From assembly GCF_000472425.1 (NCBI RefSeq), contig NZ_AXAI01000004.1, positions 310,001 through 374,000 on the forward strand: a stretch of 64,000 bases of DNA, in the 5' to 3' direction. The notes under the pieces are model-generated. The model saw only the letters and a program-made list of their open reading frames with translations. It made no database searches and was not told the DNA's origin. Positions 48,868 through 56,957 of this stretch are shown piece after piece. Each line of letters starts with the position of its first letter. Positions within the stretch are counted from its first letter, which is position 1. A program made the position numbers and the translations under genes. Source of the DNA: Bradyrhizobium sp. Tv2a-2. Its GTDB lineage: Bacteria > Pseudomonadota > Alphaproteobacteria > Rhizobiales > Xanthobacteraceae.

Positions 48868-49026
48868 TTGAAAACTTTCCATTCCGATCTCTGCAACTTG
48901 TGCTGCCGAGACCGGAATCTCGACGGCTGGCCCCAGATGTCGACAGGTGACGCGCCCAATCGTCCATACTAGCGCGCACTGCCTGGCGCGCCGCGCCGCT
49001 GACACGATCTCGGAGGTGCGATTGAG
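48868..49026. repeat. diverged repeat, copy A (pair with 56658-56830)
   Basis: About 160 bases that align over their whole length with copy B: shared blocks GAAACTTCCATTCC-like (A has GAAAACTTTCCATTCC), GATCTxTGCAACT, TACTAGCGCGCA (48967-48978) and GCTGACAC-ATCTCGG. Small gaps separate the blocks. Neither copy encodes a protein I can recognise. Copy B is a promoter region, so copy A may be a decayed duplicate promoter. Confidence 0.75.
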
Positions 49027-49347
49027 TACTCGCGAAAACAGCTCGGCGGTTTGCCTTCAACGAAGCGCCCATCCGTATCTCCCCATCAGGCAACGGAAGA
49101 ATTCTGGCTCACTCGCGACTTTTCACAGAGCCAGGGTTGAGAGGCGATGTGATGTGTCCCAGCCAGTTCCGATCGAGTGGCGGGTCGCGGGACTTGGCTT
49201 TGCGCCACCATCCACCTGAGCATGCAACGAGCAGATCGCTCGTTACCCAGGTAACTAATTTCCCGATGGTTGCAACTTCTCTGTAGCCATCCTGCCTCAT
49301 CATCGTCACGTGGTGAATAGTCACCTCTAACGCGAACAGGAGTTACC

Positions 49348-49653
49348 ATGAAGATTCAAGTCCGCAGGCTCGTGGTTGCACTCGCGATTGCCGGTCCTCT
49401 CGCTTCGGCTACCACGGCCAAATCATTTGCTGCGCCGATCAATGGCATGTCGATCAAGGCTGCGGTACCAGCTGCGACGACGGACGTGCGCTATCGGGTA
49501 CGTCGGGATTATCCGGACGGGGGCTATCCCATCTATTATTCGTATGGAGTTTATCCGAGCTATAATTCGTATTGGGGCTATCCGGCCTATAATTCATATT
49601 GGAGCCATCCGACTTATTACTACTCCTATCCCGGCTACGCTTACGGCTGGTGA
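49348..49653 (+). CDS. small secreted tyrosine-rich protein
   Basis: 101 residues. A signal peptide (VRRLVVALAIAGPLASATTA) leads to a mature protein whose last 50 residues are tyrosine-, serine-, proline- and glycine-rich with imperfect repeats (YSYGVYPSYNSYWG, YPAYNSYWSHPTYY). It has no enzyme motif and resembles low-complexity surface or cell-wall-associated proteins. Preceded by an AGGAG ribosome-binding site (about 49337). No partner is obvious. Confidence 0.65.
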   Translation: MKIQVRRLVVALAIAGPLASATTAKSFAAPINGMSIKAAVPAATTDVRYRVRRDYPDGGYPIYYSYGVYPSYNSYWGYPAYNSYWSHPTYYYSYPGYAYGW

Positions 49654-49875
49654 TGTCAGCATTGGCAGTGTGCGGCGGCTCCCCTGGAGCTGCCGCCGCC
49701 AACATGTATTTGAGAGATCTTATCCTGCTTCAATCATGCGCGTGTCGCTCTCGGGTCATCAGCGGAAGCGGGTCCACGCTGCCGTCGAAAGTGACCCGCG
49801 TGGCGGTCAGCGTTCCAGTTCGCCTGCCGGCTCTGTCAAGCCATCCGGTGATGACATCGCGCTGGGGCTAAGAGT

Positions 49876-50772
49876 ATGGATTTCAAGCACCTCAAATACT
49901 TTGTCGCGGTTGCGGAAGAACTGCATTTTGGCAGAGCGGCGGAACGCCTGGAAATAGCCCAACCACCGCTCTCGCGGCAGATCGCGCAGCTTGAGCGCGA
50001 TCTCGACGTGCTTTTGTTCGACCGCTCGCGCAGTCAGATCCGCCTGACCCAGGCTGGCGAAGCTCTCTTTGAACGCGCGCGGGAGCTTCTCGAACTGCTC
50101 GATAGCACCTGTCGCGAGACAACGCTGATCGGCAAAGGGGGCGCAGGCATGCTCCGAATAGGCTTTGTGGGTTCAGCCACCCATGGCCCCCTGCCCAGGT
50201 TGATCAAGGCCTTTCGTTCCAATTATCCGACGGTCGATCTCGCCCTTTTTACAATGAACAATGCCGAGTCCGAGCGCGCGCTCGTCCAGCGGGAAATCGA
50301 TATCGCAGTCGCGCGGCCGTGGCTGTCAGGCAATGAGTTCCGTACGGATATTCTGAATTCTGAGCCGTTCATCCTGGCGCTGCCAGAGGACTCCAAATGG
50401 AGCGAGGTCGAAAAAGTCGCGCTGGCCGATTTGCATGACGAAGTGTTCGTGCTGTTTCCTAGACGGCCAAGACCGGCCTACTGCGACCGCATTTTGGAGG
50501 CTTGCCAAAAGGAAGGGTTCACCCCGAAGCAGCCTGTGATGTCGCAAGACTTTCAAACGGCCATCAGTTTGGTCTCGGTTGGCGTTGGTATCTCTGTCGT
50601 GCCCGAGAGTGTCTCGCAATCTAATATTTCGGGTATCGCCTTCCGCCCCTACATAGGCGAGAATCCGGGAACGTCGCTCTCGATTCACGCCCGTCTTGAT
50701 AATCAGTCCCGACACGTGTCAAACTTCTTTGGCCTGTTGAAGACCTTCAAGAAGCAGAACCGCCGGGCATAA
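49876..50772 (+). CDS. LysR-family transcriptional regulator
   Basis: 298 residues. N-terminal winged helix-turn-helix MDFKHLKYFVAVAEELHFGR, then AAERLEIAQPPLSRQIAQLE and DRSRSQIRLTQAGEAL. The effector-binding domain has the pattern of the CatR/BenM/CbnR-type group that often controls aromatic catabolism (GMLRIGFVGSATHG, VSVGVGISVVPES). It is the nearest regulator to the HpaB-type gene (convergent, 63 bases apart), and a role in that cluster is an inference. Preceded by AAGAG at a short distance. Confidence 0.88.
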   Translation: MDFKHLKYFVAVAEELHFGRAAERLEIAQPPLSRQIAQLERDLDVLLFDRSRSQIRLTQAGEALFERARELLELLDSTCRETTLIGKGGAGMLRIGFVGSATHGPLPRLIKAFRSNYPTVDLALFTMNNAESERALVQREIDIAVARPWLSGNEFRTDILNSEPFILALPEDSKWSEVEKVALADLHDEVFVLFPRRPRPAYCDRILEACQKEGFTPKQPVMSQDFQTAISLVSVGVGISVVPESVSQSNISGIAFRPYIGENPGTSLSIHARLDNQSRHVSNFFGLLKTFKKQNRRA

Positions 50773-50835
50773 CATTGTCGAGCCCGCGCAATGTGAGGAG
50801 CTCCTGCATCTTATTGGCTTCTGCGTACCGCCCGC

Positions 50836-52398
50836 TTATTTCGCGATGCGCTTGAGAATATTCACGTCATCGGGATTGACCAGGCCGTGGCTAGTCCATC
50901 CGCCAAGATCGTATTCCGACATGCATTTTTCGGCGAAGGCTCGCATTCCGGCAAGCTGACCGGTTGCCTCCGACATCGCCAAAGTTTCGATCCTGATGGC
51001 CTCGTGGTTACCGCCATAATTGATTTCATAAAGTTCGTGGCGACCTCCGAACTCCGTACCGATGGCGTCCCAGAGCAGTTTTAAGAGCTTGATCCGGTCA
51101 ATCGCGGCATATCCGTTTGAACCGCGAACAAAACGATCGATATAGGGTCGGACCTCGGGGCTCTGGAGGTCCTGGACCGAGCCAGGCAGGTAGATCAGCC
51201 CTGATGCAACATGACGCTCGATTAACAGCTTAATGCGCTGGTAGGCCATCGGAGCGAATACGCGATAGGCCGCGGCCGAGAACATGTTGGGAAGTATATA
51301 TCCATCCGTTCCGCGCCAGGGCACCGGGCTAAGAACCATCGCGTCAGTTAGCCCCTTGAATAGGTTGGCCCAAGCAATCACTTCACCGACCGCGGTCTGC
51401 ACGCCACGAAAATCCTTGGTGCCGGTCGCTTCGACGGCCTTGCTGAAAAGGCCAGCGATGAATTCGAGTTTCACCGCTAGCCGGGTTGCACCATGCATGG
51501 TGTAGCGCGGAAAGAACCCGCTCATCGGAAAAAAATTGTTGGCCTTGTCCAGATCGCCGTAAACGAAGACGTTCTCCCACGGCACTAGCACTTTGTCGAA
51601 AACAAGGATCGCGTCATTTTCATCGAACCGGCTCGACAGCGGATAGTCGAACGGGGATCCGGTGATCGCGGCATTTAGCTCATATGAGCTTCGTGAAATC
51701 AGCTTAACGCCCTTCGAGGCCGTCGGTGTGGTAAATATCAATGCGAAGGCTTTGTCCTTTACCGGCACGCCATAATGGGCGATGAAGTTGAAGTGCGTCA
51801 GGGCCGAACCCGTCGCGACGACCTTGGCACCGGAAACGATCAGACCAGCGTCCGTTTCCTTTTCGACGTGGATGATTACATCGCGAATGTCTTCGATAGC
51901 CTTGCCACGGTCGATCGGCGGATGGACGATGGCGTGGTTCCAATAATCCAGGCGCTCTTGCGCCTTGGCGTACCAGTTTAGGGCGTTCTGCTTGTAGTCA
52001 CCGTAGAACTCGCAATTGGCGCCGAGCGTTCCTAGAAACGATCCCTTGTAGTCCGGCGTCCGCCCCATCCAACCGTAGGATGTGCGCTGAAGTTCGGCGA
52101 TGGCGTCGCGCGACTTTGCCAAATCATCTACAGACTTACTGCCGAGGAAGAACGGATGCGTAAAGCCGCTGGATCCGGTATCAGTTCGCACACAGATCTG
52201 TTCCCTCTTTTCATGCAGTGCGTCGTACCAGCGGGCGATCATCCGTGCTGAATTGCGGAAGGCGGGATGGTTTACGATGTCCTTGACACGCTCGCCATGA
52301 AGATAAACGCAGCGGCCATCGTTGAGACTGGAGAGGTACTCGGCACCGGTATAGGGCAAAATCGGTGCGCTCTTGGCCGCGGCTTTGCTGCTAGTCAT
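50836..52398 (-). CDS. hpaB: HpaB-type flavin-dependent phenol monooxygenase
   Basis: 520 residues, same length as E. coli HpaB, which hydroxylates 4-hydroxyphenylacetate ortho to its OH using FADH2. Conserved blocks follow E. coli HpaB closely: [83 protein letters not shown] and [15 protein letters not shown]. The ATG at 52398 is chosen over the open frame to 52545. Substrate could be another phenol. It needs a flavin reductase, provided by the gene at 52922. Divergent from a short IclR-type gene, with an inverted repeat between them. Confidence 0.9.
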   Translation of the reverse strand: MTSSKAAAKSAPILPYTGAEYLSSLNDGRCVYLHGERVKDIVNHPAFRNSARMIARWYDALHEKREQICVRTDTGSSGFTHPFFLGSKSVDDLAKSRDAIAELQRTSYGWMGRTPDYKGSFLGTLGANCEFYGDYKQNALNWYAKAQERLDYWNHAIVHPPIDRGKAIEDIRDVIIHVEKETDAGLIVSGAKVVATGSALTHFNFIAHYGVPVKDKAFALIFTTPTASKGVKLISRSSYELNAAITGSPFDYPLSSRFDENDAILVFDKVLVPWENVFVYGDLDKANNFFPMSGFFPRYTMHGATRLAVKLEFIAGLFSKAVEATGTKDFRGVQTAVGEVIAWANLFKGLTDAMVLSPVPWRGTDGYILPNMFSAAAYRVFAPMAYQRIKLLIERHVASGLIYLPGSVQDLQSPEVRPYIDRFVRGSNGYAAIDRIKLLKLLWDAIGTEFGGRHELYEINYGGNHEAIRIETLAMSEATGQLAGMRAFAEKCMSEYDLGGWTSHGLVNPDDVNILKRIAK

Positions 52399-52530
52399 TA
52401 TTCTGTTCCTATCCCAATGGCGCGCTATGGCGAGATTTTCGGTCCCCTTCCCGTCGGCATTTCCCGGGCTCAAGCTTGTTGTTTTCCCGCAATTCCCAGG
52501 TGGAGTGTTAACGCGATTTGGCGTTTTTGT

Positions 52531-52550
52531 AAGGTATCGCGTCATACCTT
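52531..52550. promoter_or_regulatory. perfect inverted repeat in the hpaB/iclR intergenic region
   Basis: AAGGTAT-CGCGTC-ATACCTT is a perfect 7-bp inverted repeat with a 6-bp spacer. It is 133 bases before the hpaB start and 110-130 bases before the IclR-type gene, in the divergent promoter region. The arms and spacing are suitable for a helix-turn-helix dimer; the IclR-type protein next door is a candidate ligand. Inferred. Confidence 0.5.
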
Positions 52551-52659
52551 GATCTGTGTTCGTAACTCTCGAATGCTAAAGCGCAACCGATGTGGCAACT
52601 TCGTCTACACCTAAATGAAATTTCGGACCGCTCTAATGGCAGGCATGCGGGGAGGTGCG

Positions 52660-52920
52660 ATGAAAGCGACGGACAGAGTCGTAGAATTGCTTTGCCTGTT
52701 TACAGCGCTTCGGCCGACGCCGAGCACGTCCGAAGTAGCCGAGAGTCTCGAAATGGCGCGTTCATCCGCTCATGAACTTCTCAATGGACTTGCCAAGACA
52801 GGTTTGATTCGAAAGCGAGCTGCTGGCCGCTTCCGATTGAGGCTTATGATCAACTCACACGCCGAAGTGCCCGCCAGCACCGACGTAGTTTTGGAGGCGA
52901 GTCGGAAGGTCTGTGGTTGA
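52660..52920 (+). CDS. truncated IclR-family regulator (HTH domain only)
   Basis: 86 residues from ATG 52660, which has an excellent ribosome-binding site (GGGGAGG, 5 bases upstream); ATG 52615 would add 15. The helix-turn-helix is clear: VVELLCLFTALRPTPSTSEV, then AESLEMARSSAHELLNGLAK and TGLIRKRAAGRFRLR. IclR proteins are about 250 residues with a GAF-like effector domain, which is absent here; the frame stops after 30 residues of non-matching tail. One base separates the stop from the flavin reductase ATG. Either a mini-regulator or a truncated gene kept as leader. Confidence 0.65.
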   Translation: MKATDRVVELLCLFTALRPTPSTSEVAESLEMARSSAHELLNGLAKTGLIRKRAAGRFRLRLMINSHAEVPASTDVVLEASRKVCG

Positions 52921-52921
52921 A

Positions 52922-53482
52922 ATGACCGAAACTACGGGGAAACACATAACATCGACGGTCAATAGTATGCAAAGCCAGACCAGTTCCTCCGTTCATTCTA
53001 TGGCTTCAATTCGACCCGGCGCATTCCGTAATGCGTGCGGTATGTTTGGCACCGGTGTCACCGTGATCACGACGCGTAGCGACGGCGTGGACTACGGCAT
53101 GACTGCAAATGCCTTCATGTCGATATCACTGGCGCCTCCACTGATTGCCGTCTCCGTGGCCAATACGACCAATATGCTCGTTCGAATCCGACAGTCCGGC
53201 CGGTTCGCAGTATCGATCCTAGAGGAGAGCTGTGAAGCATTGGCGCTGCATTTCGCAGGGCGGCCCGACGGATCGGTCGCGGAGCCATTTTTCGATTTTG
53301 ACGATCTGCCGGGCGTCAAGGACGCTTGTACCGTTCTCGCCGCTGAAGTCGAGCAAGAGGTTGCAGCGGGCGATCATGTTATTTTTGTGGGTCGGGTTAG
53401 CCACATACATGTCGATCCCGAAAAAGCTCCGCTGATGTTTCACAAAGGAAGATTTGGAAAGTTGCTTTCTCATGAAAGCTAA
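52922..53482 (+). CDS. hpaC: flavin reductase, HpaC-like partner of the monooxygenase
   Basis: 186 residues. FMN/FAD reductase of the flavin-reductase-like domain family that supplies FADH2 to HpaB-type oxygenases. Blocks: FRNACGMFGTGVTVITTRSD, YGMTANAFMSISLAPPLIAV, VSILEESCEALALHFAG and DHVIFVGRVSHIH. The N-terminal 35 residues are Ser/Thr-rich and less typical. An in-frame GTG at 52913 is possible; I chose the ATG at 52922, one base after the IclR-type stop. Divergent from hpaB, so the two-component pair is on opposite strands. Confidence 0.85.
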   Translation: MTETTGKHITSTVNSMQSQTSSSVHSMASIRPGAFRNACGMFGTGVTVITTRSDGVDYGMTANAFMSISLAPPLIAVSVANTTNMLVRIRQSGRFAVSILEESCEALALHFAGRPDGSVAEPFFDFDDLPGVKDACTVLAAEVEQEVAAGDHVIFVGRVSHIHVDPEKAPLMFHKGRFGKLLSHES

Positions 53483-53827
53483 CCAGGGCCGAGACCAAAG
53501 CGCACTAATCGGTCCGAATGCCGATGGGCATTACGCTTTCCGCGGCCATGCACAAGATGGCCGCGCGCCGAGCTGAAGGGCGCGTAGTTGGGAGAGCCGA
53601 GCTACTTACAAGCCCTCCTCCCGTCTCAGTCGTCGACGCGGTTCGTTTATCGTCGGCTTTGCCGAAGCGGCAGCGACGAACTAGCCAAGTTCACATTCGA
53701 GCCGGAGCGCACCGATCCACGATCAAGAGTAACGTTTACTCAATCGCTCCCGGATCATTCACGAACAACGATGAGAACAAGGAGCACGAGCCTCTCCGTT
53801 TTCTAATCGTCCAGGACGAGCAAAGGC
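53483..53827. other. gap between convergent flavin reductase and dioxygenase genes
   Basis: 345 bases without a recognisable gene. Two plus-strand frames are open (53518-53880 and 53588-53806), but they lack family character, and one runs into the dioxygenase gene on the opposite strand. No clear terminator hairpin was seen. Confidence 0.45.
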
Positions 53828-54598
53828 CTATCCGGCAGAGATCGTGTAGGCAGGCTCAAGCACGAAGTTCACTTGCATGACCCGCTTACCGTTCTCATAG
53901 ATCTTGGGGACGACCAGATCCAAATGATCGGTCTCGCAGCAATCGTTCCCGACATAGTCTCCGCCTTCAAAATAAGCTTGGTTGATGAGATCGCGCTTAC
54001 CTACGCATCGAACCCAGAAGTGAATGTGGGCCGGACGCCATGAGTGGCGACCAAGATGCTTTTCGAGTAACTCGCCCGTCGGCCCTTGATTAGGGATTTG
54101 ATAGGCGACGGGAGTCTTGGACGTGACTGAATAATGTCCGTCCGCATCGGTTAACACGCGACCACGATAATATTTGCGGTCGATGTTGTCATGAATGCCG
54201 GAATAGAGCCCGTCGGGAGTTGAATGCCAGATATCGATCTCGGCACCAGACACGGGCTGGCCGGCTAGATCCGTGACGCAGCCGCGAATGATCATGTCTT
54301 CGGCGTCAGCATCCTCCGGACGGACCGCAAGCGCTTTTGTGACCAACGGGTAATTCTCGTCCAGATAATACGGTCCTTGGATATCGGCCTTGGTGCCGCC
54401 GCGGGTCTGGTTTTCGATTTCGACAATGGTTGAGTTCAGCAACGCGTCCAGTAGCAGCGGGATTTCCTTCGCTTCCTGCACCCCGATCATATAGCCGAAA
54501 CCGGCTCGATATTCATCGAAGGTGACCTTGTGGTCACGAAGAACATTGCGGACCGCTTCGATCAAGTCAGGAACGATTTGCTTTACGCGCTCGGACAT
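53828..54598 (-). CDS. chlorocatechol-type intradiol (1,2-)dioxygenase
   Basis: 256 residues. Non-haem Fe(III) enzyme that opens catechols between the hydroxyls to cis,cis-muconates. The iron ligands are visible: Tyr132 (DGLYSGIHD), Tyr166 (VAYQIPNQGPTG), His191 and His193 (WRPAHIHF). Length, the EYRAG, LLLDALLNSTIVE, IQGPYYL and DIWHSTPDG blocks, and the CC pair after GGDYV recall chlorocatechol 1,2-dioxygenases ClcA/TfdC more than CatA (about 310 residues). Downstream of the P450 gene by 101 bases, probably cotranscribed. True substrate may be a substituted catechol of natural origin. Confidence 0.9.
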   Translation of the reverse strand: MSERVKQIVPDLIEAVRNVLRDHKVTFDEYRAGFGYMIGVQEAKEIPLLLDALLNSTIVEIENQTRGGTKADIQGPYYLDENYPLVTKALAVRPEDADAEDMIIRGCVTDLAGQPVSGAEIDIWHSTPDGLYSGIHDNIDRKYYRGRVLTDADGHYSVTSKTPVAYQIPNQGPTGELLEKHLGRHSWRPAHIHFWVRCVGKRDLINQAYFEGGDYVGNDCCETDHLDLVVPKIYENGKRVMQVNFVLEPAYTISAG

Positions 54599-54699
54599 AG
54601 TTGCCTCCTGATTGGCATTCTCTTCTTCCGCCGGTATCGCGCCCGCTTAGCGATCAGGTCGGCGGTAGGACAAACAGCCATCATCGCTGGGACTCGGGA

Positions 54700-55923
54700 C
54701 TAGTCCGCACGCACCCAAAGCGCTTCTAGTCCATTGAAGTTCAGCATCGCCCGGCGCTCCACGGGGCGTTCGGTTCTCAGGCGCAGCTTCGGGAAATGCT
54801 CGAAAAGCATCGAAAGAGCGATCTGTGTCTCCGCCCGGGCCAATGGCGCGCCAAGGCAGAAATGAGCGCCCCCGCCAAATGAATTGTGACGCTTATCTGG
54901 TCGTTCGATGTCAAACCGCTTTGGATCGGGATGCGCCTCCGGATCATGATTCGCCGCATAAAGCATTGCATTGATCGTCTGCCCCGCGGCGACCGGGCAG
55001 CCGCCGATCTGCATCGCCTCGGTTGCGACCCGAGTGCCTTGCATGACTGGCGAGTCATAGCGCAATACCTCCTCGACGGTGCTACGGACCAGGTTCGGCT
55101 CAGCGAGCAGTTTGCTGAGTTCACTTGGATGCTGCAGCAGTGCCAGTACGGCGTTGCCGATAAGGTCAGTTGTCGTCACGTTGCCCGCAATGAGCAGAGC
55201 AATGCAAACGCCAATGATCTCCGCTTCGTCGAGTTGCTCGCCGTTCTCTTCGGCGTCGATCAGGCTGCTGATCAGATCGGCCCGGCGTTCCTTACGACGC
55301 TTTTGGATCAATTCGGTGAAGTAGCCGGTGAGAGCGGCGTCGCACGACGCCAGGACGGCCTCCTGCTCTGGCGTGCGTTGTGGGTTGAACATCAGCATTT
55401 TGCCGTCAGACCACTGCTTGAAGTCATGGCAGCGGGCGGTATCGACGCCCAACATCAGCGCGATGGCTATCGTCGGCAACGGTCGGGCATAAGCGTCCAT
55501 GATATCGAAGCAGGATGGATCGTCGATATCATCCAGCAAGCCACATGCGACCTCAGTGATACGCGGGCGCATGGCATCGACTGCGATCTGGTTGAACGCC
55601 TTGACGACGAGGTTGCGCAGGCGCTTATGGTCCGGGTCGTCCATATGCAGTATGAGCGGCCGAAATGTCTCATCGACCTTCAGTTGCACCCGAGAGAACG
55701 AACCTGGGCGGGATTTCCGTGGATCGGATGCCAGCTTGCGATTATTCATGACGGCATCGACATCGACTGCACGGGTCAGCACGACCCGATCGAACATCCG
55801 ATCCCGGTGCACCGGCTCCCGCGACCTCAGCATATCCAGATATTCGTGCGGCCGCTCGCGGAAGACAGCATCCAGGTGGGTCAGCGCGATTCCCGTTGGC
55901 ACCGCAGTCTCGTCCTTACTCAT
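54700..55923 (-). CDS. cytochrome P450
   Basis: 407 residues, soluble bacterial class. The haem loop FGGGAHFCLGAPLAR has Cys356; the ExxR motif is EEVLRYDSP; the K-helix to meander region is normal. The I-helix reads LLIAGNVTTTDLIGN (residues 243-257), so the usual acid of the AGx(D/E)T motif is Val249; Thr250 is kept. No ferredoxin or ferredoxin reductase gene is nearby. It is the first gene of a P450-dioxygenase pair. It may hydroxylate or O-demethylate a phenolic; that is inference. Confidence 0.92.
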   Translation of the reverse strand: MSKDETAVPTGIALTHLDAVFRERPHEYLDMLRSREPVHRDRMFDRVVLTRAVDVDAVMNNRKLASDPRKSRPGSFSRVQLKVDETFRPLILHMDDPDHKRLRNLVVKAFNQIAVDAMRPRITEVACGLLDDIDDPSCFDIMDAYARPLPTIAIALMLGVDTARCHDFKQWSDGKMLMFNPQRTPEQEAVLASCDAALTGYFTELIQKRRKERRADLISSLIDAEENGEQLDEAEIIGVCIALLIAGNVTTTDLIGNAVLALLQHPSELSKLLAEPNLVRSTVEEVLRYDSPVMQGTRVATEAMQIGGCPVAAGQTINAMLYAANHDPEAHPDPKRFDIERPDKRHNSFGGGAHFCLGAPLARAETQIALSMLFEHFPKLRLRTERPVERRAMLNFNGLEALWVRAD

Positions 55924-56021
55924 GGATATCGTCCTTTCACTGGGTTTAGTTCACGATCGGCTTGGAGTGAGCCAAGCGTCCTCGCATTGGAGGCATCGAA
56001 TCAGTGACAATGCGCTCGAAA

Positions 56022-56348
56022 TTAGTTCGCGACCGATTTCACCTTGCGGACGAGCACGCTGTCGGCGTTCCGGCTGATTTCGAGTGCACCTAACTGATGC
56101 GGCGTTGAGAAAGCCACCCTCTGACCCGGTGCAAGAACACACACAACACGGATCGGCGTACCCGTTATGCCCTGCGCAAGGGTCGCGACGATATGGAAAC
56201 CGTCGCGCTCGACGGTGTAGTAGGCGACACCGGACACTTCACCAAAGTCGATGCCCATGGCATCAATCGGACGCAGGCCATCGGCGCGGGCGGGCTCCAG
56301 AGAGGCCAAGGCAAATGCTGCGGCAACAAGCATGCTACGGATCGACAT
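56022..56348 (-). CDS. small secreted protein of unknown function
   Basis: 108 residues from ATG 56348. A signal peptide (MLVAAAFALASLEPARADG) leads into a small beta-rich domain (AMGIDFGEVSGVAYYTVERD, ATLAQGITGTPIRVVCVLAP, LGALEISRNADSVLVRKVK). I recall similar short secreted proteins in Bradyrhizobium, but no function. The frame continues upstream to 56693 through the SDR remnant's DNA in another frame, which I take as chance. Confidence 0.68.
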   Translation of the reverse strand: MSIRSMLVAAAFALASLEPARADGLRPIDAMGIDFGEVSGVAYYTVERDGFHIVATLAQGITGTPIRVVCVLAPGQRVAFSTPHQLGALEISRNADSVLVRKVKSVAN

Positions 56349-56455
56349 AGCGATCTCCGTTGGGTTGCGACATAAAGTCTGTAAAACGTAGAGGCTGAAG
56401 AGCACTGCGACGGGCCAGCCGGCCGGTACTACGTCCACCTGGCCTCTTTCGGCAT

Positions 56456-56596
56456 CTAGGCGTTCGCGCCGCCGTCGATGGTGAGCGTCGCACGGGTGAT
56501 GTATTGAGCCATCGTGCTCGCAAGCGCCTTTGCGATCGCCGCGCCAATACCTCTGCTTGCTCCTGTCACAAGAGCTCGTTTTCCCGTTAGCGTCAT
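56456..56596 (-). pseudogene. SDR gene with internal in-frame deletion
   Basis: A 46-codon frame joins the N-terminus of a short-chain dehydrogenase to its extreme C-terminus: MTLTGKRALVTGASRGIG (cofactor motif TGxxxGxG), then AAIAKALA, a short join (STMAQY), then ITRATLTIDGGANA and a stop. About 200 central residues, including the catalytic Ser-Tyr-Lys, are missing. The join keeps the frame, so a 46-residue peptide could still be made. It lies just left of repeat copy B, on the minus strand. Confidence 0.8.
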
Positions 56597-56957
56597 TGAA
56601 ATCTCCGCCTCTGTAATAGTTGACACCGGAATTGTCTAAGTCCTCGATCAACCGCGCTTGGAAACTTCCATTCCTTGTCTCCGATCTTTGCAACTCGTGA
56701 CTGCCATGATCCCAATTCTAGGCGGCGGGACCTCGGGTGTCGTGAGGCGATGCGCCCGATCTTCCGTACTAGCGCGCACCACCTGACGCGCCGCGCGGCG
56801 GTGCTGACACAATCTCGGGGGCGTGATTTGGCGTGACGCGGAATTGAGCGGCACCTGTCTCGGGGCCACGCTAGCTTGACCAACGTCTGCCCGTGCTCTA
56901 GCGCGGGCCGTTACAAACCATACGATAGGCTTGCAAGATTATCTCCGCGTGGAGGCG
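56597..56957. promoter_or_regulatory. divergent upstream region of the SDR remnant and araC gene
   Basis: 361 bases without a gene. Most is repeat copy B (56658-56830). GGAGG lies near 56948, before the AraC ATG. Confidence 0.5.
56658..56830. repeat. diverged repeat, copy B (pair with 48868-49026)
   Basis: About 173 bases matching copy A throughout, with the 12-base core TACTAGCGCGCA at 56767-56778 and GCTGACAC-ATCTCGG at its right. It sits between the minus-strand SDR remnant and the plus-strand AraC gene, where promoters and activator sites are expected. Copy A is 7.8 kb to the left, in the same orientation. Confidence 0.75.

Larger units (their letters stand above)
48458..49347. other. 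gene-poor stretch right of the tRNA, with remnants
   Basis: About 890 bases. It contains a possible GST-like fragment (48646-48786) and repeat copy A (48868-49026). No complete gene is seen; longer frames are antisense or without family. It looks like decayed mobile-island edge, an inference. Confidence 0.45.
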
